Assembly: GCF_000025985.1 (NCBI RefSeq)
Contig: NC_003228.3
Location: 1,736,001 to 1,800,000, forward strand
Direction of reading: 5' to 3'
DNA: 64,000 nucleotides
From: Bacteroides fragilis NCTC 9343
GTDB lineage: Bacteria > Bacteroidota > Bacteroidia > Bacteroidales > Bacteroidaceae
Positions within the stretch are counted from its first letter, which is position 1. Every line of letters starts with the position of its first letter. Below are positions 16,808 through 24,392 of this stretch, in pieces. A program made the position numbers and the translations under genes. The notes below the pieces were generated by a model that worked only from the letters and a program-made list of their open reading frames with translations, did no database searches and had not been told where the DNA came from.

Positions 16808-17581
16808 ATGGAAGAAGCATACGGAAATCTGAACGCCGCGTACCTGCAGATAAAGGGTATGGTAGTCATAGAAGGGTTCTACGCGCTTGTCGCCGGGTTT
16901 GTCATAACGACTTTCGTCTTCAAGCTCGTGGGAATTATCAAGGAGATGATCAATGAGGGAAAAGGCTTCAACGCCAAGCACTTCTACGAGCTGGGACGGG
17001 AGTACATCTTCTGCATAGGCCTGATCTGCATCATGCCCGTGCTGCTGGGAACGCTCGAGACGGTGCTGGCCTATGGCGCCGACGAGCTGATGAAGTCACT
17101 CGCCAACGGTGGGGTATATAACCCGCACAATATCTGGAAAGATCCGATCAGTGCCATGCTGGACGAGCTGATGAACGGGGACATCACCGACATAGCCGTC
17201 AACGGGCTCGATACCCTGAAATGGTCCCTTATCTCGGGAACGATAGGCAGTCTCTTCGGAGTGGCCTACGATTACATCATGCTGCTGTTCCTCTGTACCC
17301 GTTACCTGATACTGCTCCTGCTCGAGATCATTTCTCCCATAGCGATAGCCTGCCTGTACAATAAGGACACACGCAGTTCCTTCTACACATGGGTCAAGCA
17401 GATGCTGGGATGCTACATGCTCTATCCGGGGTTTATCCTTGCCAGCGTTTTCTCGGACCTGATCGTCACGAACTATGTCCTGCAAAGGTCCTGGTCGGTG
17501 CTGCTGATGGTCATTTTTTCTTTCCTGCTCAAGCTTACGATGCTCGGCACGGTAAAGGCCACAGTAAACAAATGGTTATAA
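16808..17581 (+). CDS. traJ: Conjugative transposon protein TraJ (VirB6-like)
   Basis: A 257-residue polytopic inner-membrane protein. Hydrophobic helices occur near 19-38, 60-80, 145-165, 168-190, 205-225 and 230-250. The conserved FVFKLVGIIKEM region and the LLLEIISPIAIACLYN segment are characteristic of TraJ. VirB6-like proteins form the inner-membrane channel. Shorter than CTnDOT TraJ (over 300 residues), but no frameshift is seen. Confidence 0.8.
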   Translation: MEEAYGNLNAAYLQIKGMVVIEGFYALVAGFVITTFVFKLVGIIKEMINEGKGFNAKHFYELGREYIFCIGLICIMPVLLGTLETVLAYGADELMKSLANGGVYNPHNIWKDPISAMLDELMNGDITDIAVNGLDTLKWSLISGTIGSLFGVAYDYIMLLFLCTRYLILLLLEIISPIAIACLYNKDTRSSFYTWVKQMLGCYMLYPGFILASVFSDLIVTNYVLQRSWSVLLMVIFSFLLKLTMLGTVKATVNKWL

Positions 17582-17600
17582 ATTATATAATGAAACTTTC

Positions 17601-18242
17601 ATGAAAGCAACCAAAAGCATACTCAATATACAAAGCATACTCAAGGATTTCTCCGGCCTGGCCGAAGCCAGGAAGAGCTATACGCTGCGCACCAGGCTGG
17701 TATTCATTTTCTGCGGGGTGACCATCGCGATGGTCCTGTTCTTCGCGCACAGCGTGGTGAACAATGCGATGAACAAGATCCTGGTGGTCAACGAAGGCGG
17801 GGAGTTCGTCCATTTCAAGTCCATGCAGCAGGACCTCTTGTATGAAAGCCTCCTGAAAGGTCACTGCCGCCGCACGGCCTATTTCCTGAACAGCTTCGAC
17901 AGGCTCTCCCTTCAGGAGAACCGTGCCCGTGCCCTGTTCCTGGTCAATAAGCCGGACGCAAATACCGTATTTGCCAAATACCAGGCGGACCGTGCCTATG
18001 GCGATGCGCTGGAACTCGGGGTTGTCTACAAGACGGAGTTTGAAAAGATCATCGACATACGCGCCGACGGTGAGGAGTACCATGTCAGGTTCTCCTCCAT
18101 CCTGAGCATTATTAATGGCGATGACATCAGGAAAGTACGGATTGTGAGTGAGGGTACCGCTATCCATGCCACTCCGCGCTTTCCGGAAAATACGTCCGGT
18201 TTCTTCTTCCGTACCTATGACCAACAATACGAGCTCTTATGA
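17601..18242 (+). CDS. traK: Conjugative transposon protein TraK (VirB8-like)
   Basis: A 213-residue protein with an N-terminal cytoplasmic stretch, one TM (about 34-52, LVFIFCGVTIAMVLFFAHS) and a periplasmic NTF2-like domain, the VirB8/TraK layout. The last four bases overlap the traM start. In CTnDOT a small traL sits between traK and traM; here it is absent, so traK and traM are directly coupled. Confidence 0.85.
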   Translation: MKATKSILNIQSILKDFSGLAEARKSYTLRTRLVFIFCGVTIAMVLFFAHSVVNNAMNKILVVNEGGEFVHFKSMQQDLLYESLLKGHCRRTAYFLNSFDRLSLQENRARALFLVNKPDANTVFAKYQADRAYGDALELGVVYKTEFEKIIDIRADGEEYHVRFSSILSIINGDDIRKVRIVSEGTAIHATPRFPENTSGFFFRTYDQQYELL

Positions 18243-19219
18243 CACGGGACGGGAAAAGCAGAATAGCCATACTGGCGGGCTTGGGGATTGTAGTTGTCCT
18301 GCTGGTGTGGGCATTCATCGCCAGCCTGCCGGCCTCTGGGAGCAAGGAGCCGGAAACGGGTGAGGTGATCCTCAGAACCCGGATCAAGGATAGCTTTACT
18401 CTGGATGACATGCTCCAGAAAGTCGGGAAAGAGAACACAAGCAAATCCGCTTCCCTTTCAGGTTTCGACCCGGTAACGGAGGAGCCTGCGGATACGGCCG
18501 GGAATGAAAGGGAGATCCGGCGCATACAGGAGCTGATCCGGGATAACGAGCGGGAGCTCGGAGCGGGAATTACGGTCCCGGTACAACAGCCGGTTGCTTC
18601 CAGGGGAAAGGAAAAACCTGCCTTGCAGGAAAAGAAGGAAGAGGAAGTACGGCCCGAGCAGCGCAAAGCCATGGATAGTGTGCCCCGGGCACCGGCCCGC
18701 AGGGGATTCAACACGGTCCGGCTCGTGAGGCAGGAAGAGAGGAATGCCATCAAGGCGTTCGTACACTCCACACAGACCGTTATGGTCGGTTCCACCCTTA
18801 AGATGCAGCTGGCCGAGAATTGCCTGACCGATGACGGGCAGCGCATCCGTAAAGGGACTCCCGTATTCGGGGAGGTGACGGGCATCGACGGGGAGCGCGT
18901 CCTGGTAAAGATCACCTCGGTAAACCTGGGTGGAAACATACTTCCCTTTCAAAAGCAGGTCTATTCCGAGGACGCAATACAAGGAATCTATGTACCGGGC
19001 AATGTGAAGGCGGAGACAGCACAGGAAGCCGGAGCGGCGGGAATAAGCGGCGCGAACACCAATATCTCCGGAGGATTCGATATGGGAAGCCAGCTCGTGG
19101 CAGGCGCGGCCAACAGCGTCATCAACGCCACCAAGTCGGCGGCAAGCAAGAATATCCGGAAGGTAAAGGTGACAATCAAGACCAACTACCGCATACTGCT
19201 CAGGCAACCGAAAGAGTGA
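18239..19219 (+). CDS. traM: Conjugative transposon protein TraM (VirB10-like)
   Basis: A 326-residue protein with an N-terminal TM (about 9-30), a Pro/Glu/Lys-rich periplasmic linker (45-160), and a C-terminal beta domain with VMVGSTLKMQLAENC, IRKGTPVFGEVTG and KVKVTIKTNYRILLRQ, as in TraM/VirB10. It is the energy-sensing scaffold spanning both membranes. Shorter than most family members because the linker is compact. Confidence 0.85.
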   Translation: MTRDGKSRIAILAGLGIVVVLLVWAFIASLPASGSKEPETGEVILRTRIKDSFTLDDMLQKVGKENTSKSASLSGFDPVTEEPADTAGNEREIRRIQELIRDNERELGAGITVPVQQPVASRGKEKPALQEKKEEEVRPEQRKAMDSVPRAPARRGFNTVRLVRQEERNAIKAFVHSTQTVMVGSTLKMQLAENCLTDDGQRIRKGTPVFGEVTGIDGERVLVKITSVNLGGNILPFQKQVYSEDAIQGIYVPGNVKAETAQEAGAAGISGANTNISGGFDMGSQLVAGAANSVINATKSAASKNIRKVKVTIKTNYRILLRQPKE

Positions 19220-19315
19220 GGAAGGAAAGAGCCTGTCGGGGCTGTCCGATGATGGCAGATGCTGCCCGGCTCCTGAAAGAGTTTGATCAAATAAAGAATT
19301 TAAAAACGATGTGAT

Positions 19316-19513
19316 ATGGAAACTATTTGGGAAAAAGTGGATTACCTGAGCCGGATATTATGCTGCATTATAATGGGAATTGCATATATACTTATAATGA
19401 TAGCCCCTCTTTATGCTTCACGCCACGAACAGTCAGGGCAAAGAAGTGATGAAAAGGCATCTGTGGATGGAGAAGAAAAAGTCCCGGATAATGGTCCGGA
19501 ACCTGAAAAGTAA
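19316..19513 (+). CDS. Small membrane protein, 65 aa
   Basis: One hydrophobic helix (about 13-35, RILCCIIMGIAYILIMIAPL) followed by an acidic, polar tail. It falls in the gap between traM and traN with no recognised family; it could be a mating-pore accessory or an exclusion-related peptide. Confidence 0.55.
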   Translation: METIWEKVDYLSRILCCIIMGIAYILIMIAPLYASRHEQSGQRSDEKASVDGEEKVPDNGPEPEK

Positions 19514-19540
19514 ACAACAACTAAAAACAAAAATTATACA

Positions 19541-19669
19541 ATGGAAGAATTTATAAGTAGAATCATTGACTTCATGAAGAGTGAATATGGAGATTTCCTG
19601 ATGATTGTAATGTGCCTTGTGTTTGTGGTGTTTATAGTAACAATATTTAACAATAAAACTCCAGAATGA
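19541..19669 (+). CDS. 42-residue single-TM peptide
   Basis: MEEFISRIIDFMKSEYGDFL leads into a hydrophobic helix (about 20-36, LMIVMCLVFVVFIVTIF) and a short polar end. It follows the 65-residue gene by 27 bp in the same orientation. Small size and clear TM pattern suggest a real membrane peptide; function unknown. Confidence 0.5.
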   Translation: MEEFISRIIDFMKSEYGDFLMIVMCLVFVVFIVTIFNNKTPE

Positions 19670-19675
19670 AAAATA

Positions 19676-20125
19676 TTAATGGGATATTTCTTTTTTAGGA
19701 ATAGGCTTTGATTTCTTTGATTTCTTGGTTTTAACTACAACTGCAATGATTCCTCCAACGAAAAGACAAGAGTAGGTTGAAATCAGTAAAATCAGTAACA
19801 TGATTAACATAGAATCAGAAGATTGGAGGACTTTCTTGATATAAAAGACAACGCTGATACATCCCAATACCAGTATCGGCAAATAAAACATTCCTGGATA
19901 TTTAATCGCGGGTGCTGAAAATAGTATTCCCAAGCCTGTATATATGACTGAACACCCTGATACAAACAGTAACTGCTGATATATGGAGATATCCCTTAAA
20001 AAGGGAAGACTGACAAATAATAAAGGATATAACACTAAAGTGCTGCATAGAAAGCAAATAAAAACTTTGAAATGATCAGAACCAATCTCTAAAGATTTCA
20101 GCAGTTGGTTATAATTTATCGGCAT
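19676..20125 (-). CDS. AT-rich membrane protein inserted antisense in the tra operon
   Basis: The start at 20125 (MPINYNQLLKSLE) is preferred over an upstream in-frame ATG at 20242, because that longer start would run through the traN leader. The 149-residue product has about four hydrophobic helices (about 21-41, 49-67, 75-95, 103-128) and a very basic tail (KTKKSKKSKPIPKK). It is AT-rich, unlike its GC-rich neighbours, and reads against the operon. A TACTTTTG sequence (-7-like) lies at 20160-20167 upstream on this strand. Family not recognised. The position suggests an autonomously expressed exclusion or immunity factor; inference. Confidence 0.65.
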   Translation of the reverse strand: MPINYNQLLKSLEIGSDHFKVFICFLCSTLVLYPLLFVSLPFLRDISIYQQLLFVSGCSVIYTGLGILFSAPAIKYPGMFYLPILVLGCISVVFYIKKVLQSSDSMLIMLLILLISTYSCLFVGGIIAVVVKTKKSKKSKPIPKKEISH

Positions 20126-20226
20126 AAGGTTGTCTTTATGATGAATACTTAACAGGGTACAAAAGTAATAAAACTTTGTAATAACTCTAACGGACAAAAT
20201 AATTAAAAACAAAATCTTAAAAAAAT

Positions 20227-21381
20227 ATGAACTATAAACCAATTTACATCACCACCCTGCTTCTGCTGTTTTTCCTTTCAGGGAGAGCGCAGAAGATCGA
20301 GGAACTCACCGCAGTCCCCCTGCAGATCGGGTATGAAAAGACCTTGCACCTGATCTTCCCTACCGAAGTGAAGTATTACAGCATCGGAGGGGATTACGTC
20401 ATCGGTGAGAAAGTGGTCAATTGCCCAGGGATCATACGCCTGAAAGCGGCGGAAGAGAACTTCCCGGGGGAAACAACCCTGTCGGTGGTAACGGCCGACA
20501 CAAAGTTCTATTCGTACTCCATCAGCTACAACGCACATCCGGCCCAGAGTTATGTGCGTATAGGCGGAGAAGCCCCCACACCGCATACGCTGCCGGTAGG
20601 AAAAGAAAAGCAGCTGTTCCTGATCTTCCCTGCCGGTATCACCTACGTCGATTACGGAAGCACGAACGTGGAGGTGGACAAGGCCGAGGGGGTGGATAAT
20701 ATCCTGGCCGTAAAAGCCGTCCAGCCCTATAAGGAGGATACGAACATATCGGTCGTACTTGAAGGGGGAAAGTTCTACACTTTCGACCTGCGCTATGTGC
20801 CCGCTCCGGAGCGTTTCAGCTTCGTCATCGACAAGGAGGATACCCAGAGGGTGGCCATACTTGACGAGAAGGAACGCTCTTACGGGCAGAAGGAAAGGAT
20901 CAGGGAGGCTGTCGCGAAACGTACCCCGCTGGATCTGGGACTCAGGGACAAGAATTCCGGCATGGAGTTCGAAGTCGGAAACATCTTCATCGACGGGGAT
21001 GTCCTGCTGCTACGCATGACACTGACAAACCGTACACAGATCGGCTATACGACGGATTTCATGCGCTTCTATATCCAGGATGCCAAGATCCGCAAAAAAA
21101 CGGCGGTGCAGCAGCTCGAGCAGAACATCCTGTTCACTTTCGATTATCCGGAAGAGATACCGGCGCATGAGAGCCGGACATTCACTGTGGCCATGAACAA
21201 GTTCACCATCCCGGATAAGAAACGGCTTATCATCGAGATCCAGGAGAGGAACGGCGGCCGGCACTTCCTGTACAAGCTGAAGAACAAGTCGCTGCTGACA
21301 GCGGAGGAGGTATTCAGAAGCAGAAAGCAACAGGAAACGGAGGATGAAGCCGACAAAATATTAAGGAGGATAGCCCGATGA
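20227..21381 (+). CDS. traN: Conjugative transposon protein TraN (DUF4138, VirB9-like)
   Basis: A 384-residue protein with a signal peptide (cut near residue 21, GRAQ-K). Two repeated beta domains each contain a LIFPTEVKYYSIGG / LIFPAGITYVDYGS segment typical of DUF4138, followed by a domain with SGMEFEVGNIFIDGDVLLLR and a Glu/Arg-rich tail. TraN is the outer-membrane-proximal VirB9-like ring subunit. Its stop overlaps the next start (ATGA). Confidence 0.85.
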   Translation: MNYKPIYITTLLLLFFLSGRAQKIEELTAVPLQIGYEKTLHLIFPTEVKYYSIGGDYVIGEKVVNCPGIIRLKAAEENFPGETTLSVVTADTKFYSYSISYNAHPAQSYVRIGGEAPTPHTLPVGKEKQLFLIFPAGITYVDYGSTNVEVDKAEGVDNILAVKAVQPYKEDTNISVVLEGGKFYTFDLRYVPAPERFSFVIDKEDTQRVAILDEKERSYGQKERIREAVAKRTPLDLGLRDKNSGMEFEVGNIFIDGDVLLLRMTLTNRTQIGYTTDFMRFYIQDAKIRKKTAVQQLEQNILFTFDYPEEIPAHESRTFTVAMNKFTIPDKKRLIIEIQERNGGRHFLYKLKNKSLLTAEEVFRSRKQQETEDEADKILRRIAR

Positions 21382-21929
21382 AACTACTGCTGGCCCTATT
21401 GCTTTCCTGTCTCCCCTTCAATGGATCAAACGGCGGAAAGGAACTACTCGACAAGGCACTGGAAAGGTGCGAACGCCTGGAGACACTGGAAAGCTACCGG
21501 GATATACTCTCCCGGTACGGAGTGTCCGACAGGATTCCGCTCACCTGTCCCCTGAAAGACAGGTTCAGGAAGAGTAGCGGCTTCGGCATCCGGATTCATC
21601 CCATAACCGGCAAACGCAGTTTCCATTCGGGAATTGACATGGCCGTAGGGCTGGCAGCCCCGGTGTACGCCACCGCCTCGGGAACGGTTTCTTTCGCGGG
21701 AAGGAAGGGTGGATACGGAAGATGCGTCATTATACGCCATTCCTACGGCTTTGAGACGCTGTACGCTCACCTGGCCGCGTATTACACCACCGAAGGTCAA
21801 AAAGTCGACAGAGGGGCTGTAATCGCGTTTGCGGGAAGCACGGGAAAGAGTACGGGCTACCACCTGCATTATGAAATCAGAAAAAACGGTAAACCTATAA
21901 AACCATACTGGTATGGCTATGACGATTGA
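21378..21929 (+). CDS. M23 family peptidoglycan endopeptidase of the tra block
   Basis: A 183-residue secreted protein: signal about 1-16, a helical stretch, then a complete LytM/M23 domain (about 62-180). Zinc ligands are visible as SFHSGIDMA (H-x3-D, about residues 75-83) and the H-x-H motif in YHLHYE (about 160-165). M23 enzymes cut stem-peptide cross-links; in tra operons they open the wall for pore assembly. The start overlaps the traN stop and the end overlaps the next gene by 17 bp. Confidence 0.85.
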   Translation: MKLLLALLLSCLPFNGSNGGKELLDKALERCERLETLESYRDILSRYGVSDRIPLTCPLKDRFRKSSGFGIRIHPITGKRSFHSGIDMAVGLAAPVYATASGTVSFAGRKGGYGRCVIIRHSYGFETLYAHLAAYYTTEGQKVDRGAVIAFAGSTGKSTGYHLHYEIRKNGKPIKPYWYGYDD

Positions 21930-22254
21930 ACAGGAAATAGAACAGCTGGTACTGAAGTGTATCGCATTGGACGGGCTGAAGGCCTGCCCGAAAGACCTTG
22001 CCTTCCTTGAGAAATACGGACTGAAGAACCTGTATTTCTTTTCCCTGGAATACGCGATGGAAGGGACGGATACGACGGTTCTCGACAGTAAGGCGAAAGG
22101 GTTGATCAGATGGTACCTCTATTCGACGGATTTTCCCCTGCTGCGGCAGAAGTATGAACGGGAAGGAAAAGCGGAGCTGATGAAATGCCTGTACCTGGAA
22201 GAGAGATATTTCCGCAAGTTCCTGGAATCAACCGGACAGGAGGATGAATTATGA
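21913..22254 (+). CDS. Hypothetical tra-associated protein, 113 aa
   Basis: Unrecognised soluble helical protein (IEQEIEQLVLKCIALDGLKA). It overlaps both neighbours (17 bp with the peptidase, 4 bp with the HTH gene), showing a single coupled operon. ATG at 21919 is an alternative start. Function unknown. Confidence 0.6.
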   Translation: MAMTIEQEIEQLVLKCIALDGLKACPKDLAFLEKYGLKNLYFFSLEYAMEGTDTTVLDSKAKGLIRWYLYSTDFPLLRQKYEREGKAELMKCLYLEERYFRKFLESTGQEDEL

Positions 22255-22559
22255 CCACCCTTTCAGTTATCAGCTATATAGAGAGGATCAACCGGGTGTA
22301 CCGGCTGATCCGGATGGAAAGGACCGGAAGCCTGGACGAACTGGCCTCCTTGCTGCGGGTAAGCAGGCGGACAATCAACAATTATCTGGAGGAGCTCCGC
22401 CTGATGGGAGCCGAGATAAGGTTCAGCAGGAGGCGTAATACGTATTACTTTGGAAATAACTTCGTACTACATGCAACGGTTGAAGCCCGTATCGATGCCG
22501 ATGTATTGGATAAGCCTCACGAAAAAGAGGACGATATATACAATTATAACAAACATTAA
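22251..22559 (+). CDS. Small HTH (DeoR/HTH_11-like) regulator
   Basis: A 102-residue protein with a winged-helix DNA-binding domain at about 8-65: RIN-RVYRLIRMERTGSLDELAS, LLRVSRRTINNYLEELRLMG and a wing (IRFSRRRNTYYF). The recognition helix VSRRTINNYLEEL is typical of HTH_11/DeoR-type regulators. No sensor domain follows, so it may tune the tra/fimbrial operon or the downstream lipoprotein; inferred from position only. Confidence 0.75.
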   Translation: MTTLSVISYIERINRVYRLIRMERTGSLDELASLLRVSRRTINNYLEELRLMGAEIRFSRRRNTYYFGNNFVLHATVEARIDADVLDKPHEKEDDIYNYNKH

Positions 22560-22573
22560 AAAAACGATTCATT

Positions 22574-24157
22574 ATGAAGAAAGTAAGATTTTTACTGTTG
22601 GCCGCAATGGTGGCCATGTTTACAGGCTGCCAGAAAGAAGTGGCGGAACAGGAGTTGGATAACAACAAACCGACCCCGACCGGTGATACGCGTATCATCA
22701 TCGAGGGAGAAGGGATGATAGGCCCGGTAACCAGATCCTCGGACGGGAAAGTGGAGTTTGAAGGAGGGTATGCAACCGGAGCGGGGCTGTATAATGGAGA
22801 TGCTCAACCTAAAGTGGCAGCCCATCCTGATGCTGGCTATGAAGTTAATTATTTCTATGGCGGTCCGGAAAACGAACTCCACAGATATGATTATGCACAA
22901 TCAGGATCATCTACTTTTGATGTAAAATTGAAGGGTGAAGATCATACTTTCCGCTGTGGATTCAAAGAAAAGAAACGTAATCTGACTGTGAATACCGGAA
23001 CCGGAGGCTCGGTATCCCCAGCCGGCACAAACAGCTACCGGGTGGAAAAAGCGATCAGTATTACGGCCACCCCGGATAGCGGGTACGAATTTGCCGGTTG
23101 GACGATCACAGAGGGTGATGTAACGATTGAGAATCCTGGCAGCCCGGCTACCACCGCAACCTTGCATAATGATAACAGTACGATTACTGCAAACTTTAAA
23201 TCCGGCGCAGAGTTGGTATTTACCGTACGTGCCAGTGCAAATAAAATTGTACCGATGCCGGTTCTGGGTTCCGGTCCTTATATTATCGATTATGGAGATG
23301 GTACAGTAGCCCAAGAGGTAGACCTTCGTGCTCCCGGATATACCCAATATCCAGGCAGTTACCATACATACTCAGCAGATGGGGAGTACACTGTTACAAT
23401 CAAGGGACCGGCTGCTACTGCTTTTTCATTCAGAGGTACACGTAACAGTGATCTTCAGTATACAAATCCCTGTCCGGCAAAGTCTATTTTAAAGAACACG
23501 ATTGATATAAGTTGTGTAACGTCACTGGAGAATGCTTTTAGCGGAATGAAATCATTGGAAAGCATAAAATGTGATTTGTTTGAAAGTTGTAAAGGAAGAG
23601 TGACAACCTGCGCTAATATTTTTGATCAATGTACAAATTTGCATACCATTTATAATGGATTGTTTGAAGGCTTTGATAAATGCACTGATTTCTCTTTAGC
23701 ATTCCATTACACAGCCCTAAATTCTATTCCTGCCAATACATTCAGGGGATGTTCCTCTGCCGTAAAGTTTAATTCTACCTTCTCGGCTATACCTAATATT
23801 TTATCAATTCCGGCAGGATTGTTTGATGATTGCGTAAATGCGCAAGAGTTTGCTTCCACTTTTGAGCTGCTGAACATAAGTACGGTCCCCGAACGTTTAT
23901 TCGCAAAATGCGTAAAGGCGACTTTTTTCAGGGGAACTTTCCGGCAGTCCCATGTTACTACTGTACCCGGTAATGTTTTTGAGAATTGCAGGGCGATTGA
24001 AAATGTATCCTCCTGCTTTGAGAACTGTTCCTGGATAACATCTTTGCCGGAAATGTGGAATACCTCCCTCTATCCCAAAATAAAGACTTATAATGCATTT
24101 GCGAAAAATTGCAATAAGGCCTCTAATTACAGTGCTGTACCGGCCGCCTGGAAGTAG
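22574..24157 (+). CDS. Surface lipoprotein with InlB-like repeats and BspA-type leucine-rich repeats
   Basis: A 527-residue lipoprotein (FTGC lipobox, residues about 16-19). Residues 55-130 hold a GAGLYNGD-type module, 132-210 a divergent InlB-B repeat (GTGGSVSPAG, ATPDSGYEFAGW), 215-285 a PKD-like segment (IIDYGDGT), and 300-520 about eight BspA-like repeats (SIPANTFRGCSSA, SIPAGLFDDCVNA, TVPERLFAKCVKA, TVPGNVFENCRAI). Likely a cell-surface adhesin or mating-pair stabiliser. It follows the HTH gene by 14 bp. The 3' half is more AT-rich than the tra genes. Confidence 0.75.
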   Translation: MKKVRFLLLAAMVAMFTGCQKEVAEQELDNNKPTPTGDTRIIIEGEGMIGPVTRSSDGKVEFEGGYATGAGLYNGDAQPKVAAHPDAGYEVNYFYGGPENELHRYDYAQSGSSTFDVKLKGEDHTFRCGFKEKKRNLTVNTGTGGSVSPAGTNSYRVEKAISITATPDSGYEFAGWTITEGDVTIENPGSPATTATLHNDNSTITANFKSGAELVFTVRASANKIVPMPVLGSGPYIIDYGDGTVAQEVDLRAPGYTQYPGSYHTYSADGEYTVTIKGPAATAFSFRGTRNSDLQYTNPCPAKSILKNTIDISCVTSLENAFSGMKSLESIKCDLFESCKGRVTTCANIFDQCTNLHTIYNGLFEGFDKCTDFSLAFHYTALNSIPANTFRGCSSAVKFNSTFSAIPNILSIPAGLFDDCVNAQEFASTFELLNISTVPERLFAKCVKATFFRGTFRQSHVTTVPGNVFENCRAIENVSSCFENCSWITSLPEMWNTSLYPKIKTYNAFAKNCNKASNYSAVPAAWK

Positions 24158-24215
24158 TAAATAGCAAGACAGGAGGTTGCAACGACGATAGAAGGCATAA
24201 AAGGTAAGTTTTGAC

Positions 24216-24240
24216 GCACTCTCTTTAAGTAAAAGAGTGC
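24216..24240 (+). terminator. Terminator hairpin after the LRR lipoprotein
   Basis: GCACTCT and AGAGTGC arms flank a loop containing TTTAAGT. It lies 59 bp after the stop, in the gap between convergent genes. The loop includes the AAGTAAA motif seen elsewhere in the element. Confidence 0.6.
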
Positions 24241-24265
24241 CATGCCATAAATCATCATAAATAAT

Positions 24266-24298
24266 GAAGCCCCGGTGCATCACTGCAGCGGGGACTTC
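24266..24298. terminator. Second hairpin between convergent genes
   Basis: GAAGCCCCG pairs with CGGGGACTTC (one bulged base) around a 14-nt loop. It could end transcription from both the LRR lipoprotein (+) and the fimbrillin (-). Confidence 0.6.
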
Positions 24299-24392
24299 TC
24301 CACCTTAAATTCATTTTATGCCAAATGAATTACATTATATTTTGCTTACTTCAGTTGATTATCTGTTGTAAATATAGTCATAACTATTTTTG

